The position numbers were made by a program, and so were the translations under genes. The notes below the pieces were generated by a model that saw only the letters and a program-made list of their open reading frames with translations, did no database searches and was not told the DNA's origin. From JAWPMT01 sp965229785 (GTDB taxonomy: Bacteria; Bacteroidota; Bacteroidia; Cytophagales; Cyclobacteriaceae): a stretch of DNA of 64,000 nt. This document shows positions 51,837 through 59,693 of this stretch, piece after piece. Within the stretch, counting starts at the first letter, position 1, and every line of letters begins with the position of its first letter. The stretch covers positions 6,758,001 through 6,822,000 of the forward strand of contig CBDDJS010000001.1 of the NCBI GenBank assembly GCA_965229785.1, read 5' to 3'.

Positions 51837-53168
51837 ATGTCCAAGACATTTTTTTTCAACAGAGGAAGATTTTTTGTGTTGTTCCTCACAAGTTTGATGC
51901 TATTTACTTCATGTAGGGATCACTACAACATGAAGCTCTTGGTATCTATCGAAGATGCTCCTTTAATGAAAGAGATTATTGGAGAGATCAACAGCCATTC
52001 CAAATTTGAAATAGAAGTAGTACCCAGGGATTCGTTGACGGAAGTAAAAGCCATTGAATCGATCCTCAATGGAGAATTCGCGGTGACCACCGTGGACAAT
52101 ACCCTTGATTACAAGCAATCCAAACGAGACATTCGGACCGTAATTCCGTTTTTTCACGAGGTGTTGGTCATTCTTTCCAGGCATCAATTGTCTCAGGCCG
52201 CCGTTGATTCTCTTTTACGAGCCGGTGATTACCTTGTGCTTTCCAAAGAACTGGAAGAACTACAATTCTTTCAAAAGCTCATTCCGCGATTTACAGGGGA
52301 TTCTGCGATCAACTACAGAATTGAAGAGCACTTTGATCTGGAAAATGACCTTGAACGGAACGAATTGATCTTATTCTTCTCAGGTAAAGAGAATTATGAC
52401 CTGGGGCGTTTGATCCATGCACAAAAGGCTTTTATCTACTCTTTCGATGCCGTTGATTCGAAAGGAAACGGGTCCTTTATCGAAGGATTCTGCCGAGAGT
52501 ATAAAAAGACGACTCCTTATGTTTTATCAAGAGATGCTTTTGGTATTGCTCTCGATGAGCCGATTTACACTTTTGCTGTGCATGAGTTGTTGGTGACGAG
52601 AAGAGATTTTCCGGCGGATGTCATTTACGACCTCATTGAAACCATCCATCACCATCATATAGTCCCCATTTTCGGCTCTTCTAATAGCTACACTTTTGAA
52701 GTCAACCAGCAGGATATCAACCTCATCTTTCCTTTTCAACAAGGGACCATTGATTATTTGAACAGAGATCAACCGAAGTTTGTCGAACGCTATGCTGAAG
52801 TAATGGGATTTGTCCTTTCGGCCATGGTCCTGTTGATCGGTTTGATCGCGAGTTTGAGGGCAACGATCAATCAGCGTAAGAAGGACCGAATGGACGAATA
52901 CTACAAGGAGTTGCTCACGTTGAAAGAAAACATGAGCACTTACGACAGTCAGTACTTGTTTGACCGGTTGAGGAGGCTTCAGAAAAAAGTGTTCGAGCTA
53001 TTGATCGATGAAAAACTGAGTGCAAACAACGAATTTGTCATCTTTATGATGCTCTGGGACGAAATCTATCATTCCCTGGATCACTCAAAAATTATCAATG
53101 ATAAAGCTCCGTCAGACGTTGATGTTGAAGAGAAACATAACAACGGAAGCGTAAATAGCGACACATAG
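51837..53168 (+). CDS. TAXI-type solute-binding lipoprotein with a C-terminal membrane helix
   Basis: Lipoprotein signal with Cys26 (LFTSC). Residues about 30-310 resemble the NMT1/TAXI solute-binding fold of TRAP transporters (LKSILNGEFAVTTVDNTLDY-like ligand loop, VIPFFHEVLVILSR, FAVHELLVTRRDFP). A strong membrane segment follows (about 327-349, VLSAMVLLIGLIASL), then a basic cytoplasmic coiled tail (about 350-443). No TRAP permease is in the window, so it may be a sensor instead of a transporter part. Length is well above a plain TAXI protein (about 320). Confidence 0.7.
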   Translation: MSKTFFFNRGRFFVLFLTSLMLFTSCRDHYNMKLLVSIEDAPLMKEIIGEINSHSKFEIEVVPRDSLTEVKAIESILNGEFAVTTVDNTLDYKQSKRDIRTVIPFFHEVLVILSRHQLSQAAVDSLLRAGDYLVLSKELEELQFFQKLIPRFTGDSAINYRIEEHFDLENDLERNELILFFSGKENYDLGRLIHAQKAFIYSFDAVDSKGNGSFIEGFCREYKKTTPYVLSRDAFGIALDEPIYTFAVHELLVTRRDFPADVIYDLIETIHHHHIVPIFGSSNSYTFEVNQQDINLIFPFQQGTIDYLNRDQPKFVERYAEVMGFVLSAMVLLIGLIASLRATINQRKKDRMDEYYKELLTLKENMSTYDSQYLFDRLRRLQKKVFELLIDEKLSANNEFVIFMMLWDEIYHSLDHSKIINDKAPSDVDVEEKHNNGSVNSDT

Positions 53169-53344
53169 TACATATACAAATGTTCGCTTGTGGTTCTTGA
53201 TGCGGTGGATGGTATTCATAATGGTGGCTTGTGTACTTCAAAGAAAGGCACTAGCTCTTTAAATGGCAATATTTATTCGATGAATAGTCCAAAATTTTCG
53301 AAGAGATAATTTTACGGTAATCTTACTGAATTTAAGGTCGGTCA

Positions 53345-53830
53345 TCAATCACCAAAATCCGCCGGGAATGTATCTGTTCTTTTGCTCTTGACCGTAAGAG
53401 AAAGAAAGGACTCGATCCGTGCGATATTGGATATGCCAAATAGTTTTTCGGTTACGAATTCCTTGTATCGCTCAATGTCCCTCACGAGTATTTTGATGAT
53501 GAAATCAGCTCCGCCAGTCACATAATGGCACTCCTGCACTTCAGGTAGCGCCAGTATCCTTTCTTCAAACTCCGCGATCAATTGCTTGGAATGATCTTTA
53601 AACGATATGTGAGCAAAGGCAATCAGCTTTTTTCCGAGCAATTCCTGATTAACAACCGCTGTATAATGATCTATGATCCCACTCTTTTCCAATTTCTTGA
53701 TGCGTTCAAAAATAGGTGTAGTGGAGAGATTCAGTTTCTCTGACATTTCCTTCACGGTCATGCGGGCATTTTGCTGCAAAAGGTGCAAAATCTTGTGATC
53801 CGTTTCGTCAAGTTTTCTAGGTAAACTCAT
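53345..53830 (-). CDS. Lrp/AsnC-family transcription regulator
   Basis: A 161-residue regulator: N-terminal HTH (about 8-55: DETDHKILHLLQQNARMTV, MSEKLNLSTTPIFERIKKL) and RAM ligand domain (about 70-150: AHISFKDHSKQ, ECHYVTGGADFIIKIL). Lrp/AsnC members respond to amino acids. It is divergent from the branched-chain 2-oxoacid dehydrogenase E1 gene across a 201-base AT-rich gap, so control of that gene by leucine, valine or isoleucine is a reasonable inference. Confidence 0.93.
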   Translation of the reverse strand: MSLPRKLDETDHKILHLLQQNARMTVKEMSEKLNLSTTPIFERIKKLEKSGIIDHYTAVVNQELLGKKLIAFAHISFKDHSKQLIAEFEERILALPEVQECHYVTGGADFIIKILVRDIERYKEFVTEKLFGISNIARIESFLSLTVKSKRTDTFPADFGD

Positions 53831-54031
53831 AGTAGAAATATTTTCTGCTTTTGATTTGAATGGAAGTGTTTGCCTGGCTTTTATTCTATGTATCTATAAA
53901 TATATAGTGAAAACATACTAAATGAATTGTATTCTGTATTAAAACACTGTCAGATCGTAACTTTATGGTCTAAAATTCCATTATATATATAAGCCCGGAG
54001 GCTGAAAAAGTACCACCCCTAGCGTATTCAT

Positions 54032-56101
54032 ATGCAAAAAGTTAAAGCGCCCCTATCGATTGAAAAAGAACTGTTGACAGGTTTTGAACTCATGAGCCTG
54101 GCCAAAAATATGGCGGAGTGTTATGAGGAAAACTTCAAGGTAGCTTCTAAGTACGTGCATGCTACCTCCAGGGGCCATGAAGCGATTCAGCTAGCTGCCG
54201 GAATGACTTTAATTCCGGAAGATTATGCATATCCTTATTATCGGGATGATGCGATGCTTCTGGGTATGGGTTTGACGCCCTACGACCTGATGTTGCAACT
54301 ATTGGCGAAGAGAGATGATCCTTTTTCCGGCGGGCGGACCTATTATTCGCACCCTAGTCTGAGAGATGCGGATAAACCCAAGATCCCCCATCAATCGTCA
54401 GCGACCGGTATGCAGGCAATTCCAGCGACTGGAGCGGCCATGGGCTTGCAATACAAAGACAAGAAATTTGGAACTCAGGAAGGTAATCCGATCGTCCTTT
54501 GTTCGTTAGGGGATGCCAGCGTGACTGAGGGTGAAGTGGCGGAAGCTTTTCAAATGGCTGCTTTAAAGCAGCTCCCCATCTTGTTTCTGATTCAAGACAA
54601 TGGTTGGGATATTTCTGCCAGTGCAGATGAAGTACGCGCACAAAATGCTTTTGAATACATTAAAGGCTTTGCCGGGATCGAGGCACGTCAGGTCAATGGA
54701 TCCGACTTTCAGGAATGCCTGCAGGTAACACAAGAAGTGATTGGGACCATGAGGAAGGAACGAAGGCCATTCCTTATCCATGCGAAGGTTCCTTTGTTGA
54801 ACCATCACACTTCCGGCGTACGCATGGAGTGGTACCGTGATGATCTGGAAGAACACCAAACGAGAGATCCCTACCCTTTCCTGAGATCTGCATTAATGGA
54901 GGCTGGAATTTCTGAAGTAGATATTCTGGAAATCGAGTCCAGAACCAAAGCCGTGGTGCAAGATGATTTTGACCGGGCTTTGTTGGCCGAAGATCCTAAA
55001 CCAGAGGACCTGTTCAAGCACGACTATGCCCCAACACCAATCGTAAAAGAAGAAGGGGAGAGAAAACCATCCGGAGCGGAGAAGAGTGTGATGGTGGACT
55101 GTGCCCTGCATGCGATGGAGGACCTGCTGAAAAACGATGAGTGCCTGCTATATGGTCAGGACGTGGGGGGAAGACTAGGTGGAGTATTCAGAGAAGCTGC
55201 GACCCTGGCGGGTAAGTTTGGAGATGATAAAGTATTTAACACACCTATTCAGGAAGCTTTCATCGTAGGTTCTACAGTAGGTATGGCCGCTGTGGGGCTA
55301 AAGCCTATCGTAGAAGTTCAGTTTGCCGATTATATCTGGCCGGGATTGAACCAGTTATTTACAGAAGTGAGTCGATCCTATTACCTCAGCAATGGGAAGT
55401 GGCCAGCCAGTATGATATTAAGAGTTCCAATTGGCGCTTATGGTAGCGGAGGGCCTTATCATTCGTCCAGTGTGGAGTCAGTAGTAGCCAATATCAGAGG
55501 TGTAAAAATCGCTTATCCTAGTAATGGAGCTGATCTCAAAGGGTTGATGAAAGCGGCCTACCACGACCCGAACCCGGTAGTAATATTTGAACATAAGGGA
55601 CTCTACTGGTCCAAAGTGCCCGGAACAGAAAAGGCAAAAACACACGAGCCAGATGAGGATTACATTCTTCCTTTTGGTCAGGCTGCGATCACTCAAAAAG
55701 CAGACCCTAAACAGGTCAATGAGGGTACGGCTCTTACCGTGGTTACCTATGGTATGGGGGTACATTGGGCGCTTAATGCCTCAAAGGCCTTTGAAGGTCA
55801 GGTAGAGATCGTAGACCTGAGAACCTTAAATCCTGTGGATTACGAGACGGTGTATGATTCTGTTCGCAAAACCAGTCGCTGTTTGGTGCTAACAGAGGAA
55901 CCAAATTCCGCCACATTTGCCGGGGCATTGGCCGCTAATATTCAGCAACATTGTTTCAAGGATTTAGATGCTCCGGTCATCACGATGGGTTCCGAAAACA
56001 TGCCTGCGATACCATTGAACAGCACGCTGGAAAAGACCATGCTTCCCTCTGCAGAGAAGGTTGAGCAGCAGATCAGGGAGATATTGGATTTTTGGAGCTA
56101 G
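54032..56101 (+). CDS. bkdA: Branched-chain 2-oxoacid dehydrogenase E1, fused alpha and beta subunits
   Basis: Thiamine-dependent decarboxylation of branched-chain 2-oxoacids; also the source of starters for iso-fatty acids common in Bacteroidota. Residues 1-330 are E1 alpha (TPP motif GDASVTEGEVAE to IQDNGWD, near 155-190) and 345-689 are E1 beta (LYGQDVGG, GSTVGMAAVGLKPIVEVQFADY, RVPIGAYGSGGPYHS). Such a fusion is a known Bacteroidota form. E2 and E3 are not adjacent. The divergent Lrp gene and the AT-rich gap, with near-palindromic stretches (53889-53902 region), suggest amino-acid control. Confidence 0.92.
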   Translation: MQKVKAPLSIEKELLTGFELMSLAKNMAECYEENFKVASKYVHATSRGHEAIQLAAGMTLIPEDYAYPYYRDDAMLLGMGLTPYDLMLQLLAKRDDPFSGGRTYYSHPSLRDADKPKIPHQSSATGMQAIPATGAAMGLQYKDKKFGTQEGNPIVLCSLGDASVTEGEVAEAFQMAALKQLPILFLIQDNGWDISASADEVRAQNAFEYIKGFAGIEARQVNGSDFQECLQVTQEVIGTMRKERRPFLIHAKVPLLNHHTSGVRMEWYRDDLEEHQTRDPYPFLRSALMEAGISEVDILEIESRTKAVVQDDFDRALLAEDPKPEDLFKHDYAPTPIVKEEGERKPSGAEKSVMVDCALHAMEDLLKNDECLLYGQDVGGRLGGVFREAATLAGKFGDDKVFNTPIQEAFIVGSTVGMAAVGLKPIVEVQFADYIWPGLNQLFTEVSRSYYLSNGKWPASMILRVPIGAYGSGGPYHSSSVESVVANIRGVKIAYPSNGADLKGLMKAAYHDPNPVVIFEHKGLYWSKVPGTEKAKTHEPDEDYILPFGQAAITQKADPKQVNEGTALTVVTYGMGVHWALNASKAFEGQVEIVDLRTLNPVDYETVYDSVRKTSRCLVLTEEPNSATFAGALAANIQQHCFKDLDAPVITMGSENMPAIPLNSTLEKTMLPSAEKVEQQIREILDFWS

Positions 56102-56181
56102 AATTCAACTGGCACATTCACAAAAATTTGATGAGTTCCCGTCGCGGCGAACAGGATCTATGCGACTCTCAAGGGAATGAT

Positions 56182-56544
56182 TTATTTCTTCTTGGTAGGT
56201 TTTGGCTTGAGAGAGTTGATATACTCATAACTCTTTTTGAAATAATCTGTCAGTTCCGACGTACCCCAGAGGGAATTAGGAATAATGGCGTACTCCTTCA
56301 TGACCGCACCATAGGCCACAGGTCGTTCCGTCTTGTAGATCGAAAGGAATTCTTCCAGTATTTGTTTTCCGAGCCTTAGGCAAAGTGTTCCTTCCGGAGT
56401 GAGATAGGAAAACATATGACCATTGTGAGAAGTGTATGGATTTTTGGCCCCTTTCCTCTTTTGTTCCGGTAAAGAAGCAATCAATTGGTCATATTTTTCA
56501 AAGATCGTTTCCGGAATCGTGGGGTGAGGTTTTTTCGTAGGCAT
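56182..56544 (-). CDS. TfoX N-terminal-like small protein
   Basis: A 120-residue basic protein. The middle (HNGHMFSYLTPEGTLCLRLGK) and the end (VMKEYAIIPNSLWGTSEL, followed by a Phe/Tyr-rich helix) match the layout of TfoX N-terminal/MmcQ-like proteins, in which a hydrophobic hairpin precedes an MKEYVVVP-type strand. The tail (KPKPTKKK) is strongly basic. No activity is known for such stand-alone proteins. The gene stands alone between two plus-strand genes. Confidence 0.5.
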   Translation of the reverse strand: MPTKKPHPTIPETIFEKYDQLIASLPEQKRKGAKNPYTSHNGHMFSYLTPEGTLCLRLGKQILEEFLSIYKTERPVAYGAVMKEYAIIPNSLWGTSELTDYFKKSYEYINSLKPKPTKKK

Positions 56545-56592
56545 AGTGATAAGGTTCAGTACTGAAAGATAGGAATTAATTAACTTGCCTAT

Positions 56593-57150
56593 ATGGATAC
56601 AGCTGTTTCCAAACGCATGATCACGACATCAGAATATCATCAAATGGGTGAGGTAGGGATCATACGTCCCGAGGAAAGAGTAGAGTTGATCGATGGTGAG
56701 ATTGTAAATATGTCGCCGAAAGGAACAAAACATGCTAAGGTCGTCAGACAATTAACCAGATGGTTGTACCGCAATAACTTTGATGATTCCTTTGAGATAT
56801 TAGTTCAGGATCCAATAGTGTTAAGTGACCACAGTGAACCTGAACCTGATTTAGCGATATCAAAAGAATTAGAGAGTTCCAAGCATCCAAGTGCATCCGA
56901 TGTTGTATTGGTGATAGAAGTGGCCGATACCTCATTTTTGTATGATACCACTACGAAACTAGCATTGTATGCCAAAGAGGAGATACCCGAATATTGGGTA
57001 GTCGATATCGAAAACTTCCGGGTATTTGTTTTTACGGACCCTGCTCTAGGAGCTTATCAAAAATCTCGGACCTATTTTGCAGAGGAACTTATTCAAGTAA
57101 AAGGAGCAAAGATTTCGGTAAGCGATATCATCCCAAAGAGACAAGACTAA
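56593..57150 (+). CDS. Uma2-family PD-(D/E)xK nuclease-fold protein (DUF820)
   Basis: A 185-residue protein with the Uma2 order: TTSEYHQMGEVGIIRPEERVELIDGEIV (about 10-38), HAKVVRQLTRWL, EPEPDLAI (near 80), VLVIEVADTSFLYDT and KLALYAKEEIPEYWVVDI. The Glu, Asp and E-x-A pattern forms a restriction-endonuclease-like active site. Its real substrate is unknown; in many bacteria Uma2 genes are numerous and mobile. Its stop overlaps the convergent propeller stop by 4 bases. Confidence 0.88.
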   Translation: MDTAVSKRMITTSEYHQMGEVGIIRPEERVELIDGEIVNMSPKGTKHAKVVRQLTRWLYRNNFDDSFEILVQDPIVLSDHSEPEPDLAISKELESSKHPSASDVVLVIEVADTSFLYDTTTKLALYAKEEIPEYWVVDIENFRVFVFTDPALGAYQKSRTYFAEELIQVKGAKISVSDIIPKRQD

Positions 57151-58223
57151 ATCATCGTCAAAGCATTGACTTTTGTCAAATGAGAAGAAGCACATTGCCA
57201 TGCCTGGTGACCTGATCGGAAAAATAGATTTCCATTTGTAGTTCCGAATGCCTGGATGTCATTTCGCTGATCGAAAGCTTGTCGCAGGACTATATCAAAG
57301 CAACTTTCAGCTGGTAATCCCAGGCTATCATCTTTCCAGGATTTCCCAAAATCTTCCGTCTTGAAAATCTGTAATTTTAATCCTGGTGCGATGCGCCTTT
57401 CATCACTTTCTGCAGGTATGACCCAGGCCCGATTGGGGTTTTCGTGATCGATAATCATGGCAAATCCGTAATGAGGCAATATCCCTTCCCGGGAAACCAA
57501 TTGCCATTCTTTTCCGCCATTTTCAGAATTGAAAATACCACAATGGTTTTGTTGCCATAGGATTTTTGAATTGGAATCAGCCATGTGCAGGATGTGGGGA
57601 TCGTGTCCTACTTCCACGTTAGGGTTGGGAAGATAGGCCGCGATCAATCCTTTGTTGATGGGGGACCAACTTTTTCCATTGTTCCAGGTTTCGAATACTC
57701 CGGCACAACTCACCGCAATCAAGACGTGATCGGCATTCTGTGGATCTACCACAATAGAATGGATAAAGGGGTAATCACTTCCTGCCCCAAACCACTGCCC
57801 TTCTGCTTGTCGGCTTTCATGATTCCATAGTGACTCAACTAACTGGAACGTCTTGCCATGGTCACTACTCATGAAGAGTGCCCCGGGATCAGTTCCCATC
57901 CAAAGACGCTCCGGGTATTTTGAGCCACCTTGCGCAAAACACCAGATTTGTCTTAATCGGGCGTGTTTACCATTGGGTAATGTGTGGCCGCGAAGGTTAG
58001 GTAAAGAGGTCTCATGCCACGATAAGCCACCGTCTTCGGAGAAATGCAATTTCTGCCCCCAATGTTTGTGTGAAATACCTGCCCAAATTCGATCATTAAT
58101 AGCATCGTTGTAAATATTGGTGACATTGAATCCTAAGAAATGAACCTTGTCCCAGGATAAACGATGATCGGTATAGTTGAATTGAACCAGTCCTTTGGCG
58201 GTTGCTGCAAGCAAATTTTTCAT
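57147..58223 (-). CDS. Cytosolic BNR/sialidase-like beta-propeller coupled to a MoaD-like carrier
   Basis: A 358-residue propeller without signal peptide. Asp-box-type blades appear as KLHFSEDGGLSWHE, ALFMSSDHGKTFQLVE, GVFETWNNGKSWSPI, GIFNSENGGKEWQLV and LQIFKTEDFGKSWKD. No sialidase Arg triad or catalytic Tyr/Glu pair can be assigned, so it is probably a binding scaffold. Its ATG lies 3 bases after the stop of the MoaD-like gene, at the end of a suf/moa operon. A secreted sialidase is unlikely given the cytosolic start and context. Function is unknown. Confidence 0.75.
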   Translation of the reverse strand: MKNLLAATAKGLVQFNYTDHRLSWDKVHFLGFNVTNIYNDAINDRIWAGISHKHWGQKLHFSEDGGLSWHETSLPNLRGHTLPNGKHARLRQIWCFAQGGSKYPERLWMGTDPGALFMSSDHGKTFQLVESLWNHESRQAEGQWFGAGSDYPFIHSIVVDPQNADHVLIAVSCAGVFETWNNGKSWSPINKGLIAAYLPNPNVEVGHDPHILHMADSNSKILWQQNHCGIFNSENGGKEWQLVSREGILPHYGFAMIIDHENPNRAWVIPAESDERRIAPGLKLQIFKTEDFGKSWKDDSLGLPAESCFDIVLRQAFDQRNDIQAFGTTNGNLFFRSGHQAWQCASSHLTKVNALTMI

Positions 58224-58226
58224 GCC

Positions 58227-58499
58227 TTAACCACCAGAAAGTGCCTGAAAAATCAATACCTCATCTGTCGGTTTTACCTGATCAGAAAGATGGTTTCGGT
58301 CCCGGATCAACTCTTCTTTCAGAAAAATATTTACATGTTTTCGCAAACTGCCATCTTCTTCCAGTAGATAGTCTTTTAATCCCGGGAATTGCTGATTGAT
58401 GCTTTCTACTACTTCAAGGACCGTCTTACCCTCTGTTTCCATATTTTGAAGGTTGGGAAAAAACCGTTGAAGTGCAGATGTGAATTTTACTTGAGGCAT
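58227..58499 (-). CDS. Second MoaD/ThiS-like sulfur-carrier protein
   Basis: A 90-residue beta-grasp protein that ends in Gly-Gly (ALSGG), the site where MoaD and ThiS are adenylated and thiolated. TVLEVVESINQQFPGLKDYL and DEVLIFQALSGG are typical; VNIFLKEELIR marks the central strand. It is 10 residues longer than the proper MoaD encoded two genes upstream and clearly divergent from it. It is followed 3 bases later by the BNR propeller. Similar longer carriers (CysO type) serve cysteine synthesis; which pathway uses this one is open. Confidence 0.75.
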   Translation of the reverse strand: MPQVKFTSALQRFFPNLQNMETEGKTVLEVVESINQQFPGLKDYLLEEDGSLRKHVNIFLKEELIRDRNHLSDQVKPTDEVLIFQALSGG

Positions 58500-58514
58500 G
58501 TCTAAAAAGCGTTT

Positions 58515-58931
58515 TTAAGGGTGTGCGGCGACCCAGACCTCACCGTCTTCAAAATACTCTTTTTTCCAGATTGGCACGGTTTCTTTTAAAGTGTCAATCG
58601 CGTATTGACAAGCTTCAAAAGCGGCTTTGCGATGAGGTGTACTCACGGCGATGATCACCGGGATTTCACCAATTTGTAACGAGCCGACCCGGTGGTGTAT
58701 GGCCACGTGAAGGGCGTTCCATTTTTCGGTTACCTGATCGGCGATCTTCTGCATTTCTTTGAGCGCCATAGGCTCGTAAGCTTCAAAATCCAGCTTTACC
58801 ACCGGTTTGCCCTTGGTTTGATTCCGAACGGTACCGATAAAAACGACGGTTCCGCCTGCAGCATCAGACGCAACAGCCTGTTCACAAGCCTGCGTACTTA
58901 AAGGGGTGCTATCGATTTTTATATCATGCAT
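58515..58931 (-). CDS. moaE: Molybdopterin synthase catalytic subunit MoaE
   Basis: With MoaD converts cyclic pyranopterin monophosphate to molybdopterin. Motifs: GGTVVFIGTVRNQTKGK, LDFEAYEPMALKEM, HHRVGSLQIGE and HRKAAFEACQYAIDTLKETVPIWKKE, with the Lys pair near the end that binds the pterin and MoaD tail. I chose ATG 58931 (138 residues), one base after the moaD stop; another ATG at 58943 would overlap moaD. The MoaD-like gene follows after 15 bases. Confidence 0.95.
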   Translation of the reverse strand: MHDIKIDSTPLSTQACEQAVASDAAGGTVVFIGTVRNQTKGKPVVKLDFEAYEPMALKEMQKIADQVTEKWNALHVAIHHRVGSLQIGEIPVIIAVSTPHRKAAFEACQYAIDTLKETVPIWKKEYFEDGEVWVAAHP

Positions 58932-58932
58932 G

Positions 58933-59175
58933 TTAACCGCCACTTACCGGAGGAATGATCACTACTTCATCATTGGCCGAAAGTTGGAATTCATCGTCCT
59001 GATAAGATTCATTTACCGCGAAACGCAAGCTTGCCAGACGATTGAGTTCCGGAAACCGATCAGACAATGTCGATCGTACGTCTTTCAAAGTTTGTGTATT
59101 GCCTATCTCCAGTTCCATTTCATGGGACTGCAAGATTTCTTTGGCAATGCCGTAAGCGACTACTTTTATTTGCAC
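58933..59175 (-). CDS. moaD: Molybdopterin synthase sulfur carrier MoaD
   Basis: An 80-residue ubiquitin-like protein ending Gly-Gly (PPVSGG), with VVAYGIAKEIL, LRFAVNESYQDDEFQL and DEVVIIPPVSGG. It carries the thiocarboxylate that MoaE inserts into the pterin. It precedes moaE by one base and follows sufU by 17. The adenylating enzyme MoeB that charges MoaD is not in the window. Confidence 0.92.
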   Translation of the reverse strand: MQIKVVAYGIAKEILQSHEMELEIGNTQTLKDVRSTLSDRFPELNRLASLRFAVNESYQDDEFQLSANDEVVIIPPVSGG

Positions 59176-59192
59176 AGGATTTTTTGCTGAAT

Positions 59193-59624
59193 TTAATGTT
59201 TTTCTTCAAGGTAGGCGAGCAAAGCTTCCCAACTAAGCTTTATGCAATCGGAACGACTCCCAAGATCATTTAGTTCAACCAACACTTGTAAGACTTCCTG
59301 ATCAAACTCAATGGAAGGGCGATTGTCTACGGCCGAAATGAACGCTTTACAGAATTCAATGACCTCTTTTTTTGTCTTTCCTTCAATGGATCTTAACAAA
59401 GCCGATGTAGAAGCTTTTGATAAGGCACAGCCAAAACCATGGAAATAACCTTCTTCAATGTGGCTTTCCTTCTGCTCTAATTGCAGCTTGTACTTATCAC
59501 CACACATCGGGTTGTAAGCCAGTACCTCTGTTCCCAGTTGCACTTCCTTATCGAAATGATAAGGAGATTTGCTTTCTGAGATCACCGTCTTGTGGTAGAG
59601 TCGTTTCAGGTCTTCCTGATCCAT
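59193..59624 (-). CDS. sufU: SufU-type sulfur acceptor / Fe-S scaffold
   Basis: Accepts persulfide sulfur from SufS; a zinc-bound protein of 143 residues. The metal-binding residues are Cys41 with Asp43 (NPMCGD), Cys66 (GFGCALSKAS) and Cys127 (SDCIKLSW), the SufU pattern and not that of IscU. It lies 69 bases downstream of sufS and 17 upstream of moaD, so the sulfur relay is encoded with its presumed user. Whether it also serves Fe-S cluster assembly cannot be told. Confidence 0.93.
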   Translation of the reverse strand: MDQEDLKRLYHKTVISESKSPYHFDKEVQLGTEVLAYNPMCGDKYKLQLEQKESHIEEGYFHGFGCALSKASTSALLRSIEGKTKKEVIEFCKAFISAVDNRPSIEFDQEVLQVLVELNDLGSRSDCIKLSWEALLAYLEEKH

Positions 59625-59693
59625 GAGTGAAATTTATGGATTTCTGCGACTTCTATGAACATAAATGGGGTGAAGGGTATGAATATGACGAAT

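Noticed and set aside
57147..58223. Secreted sialidase
   Set aside because: There is no signal peptide, the Arg triad is not visible, and the gene is coupled to a cytosolic sulfur carrier.
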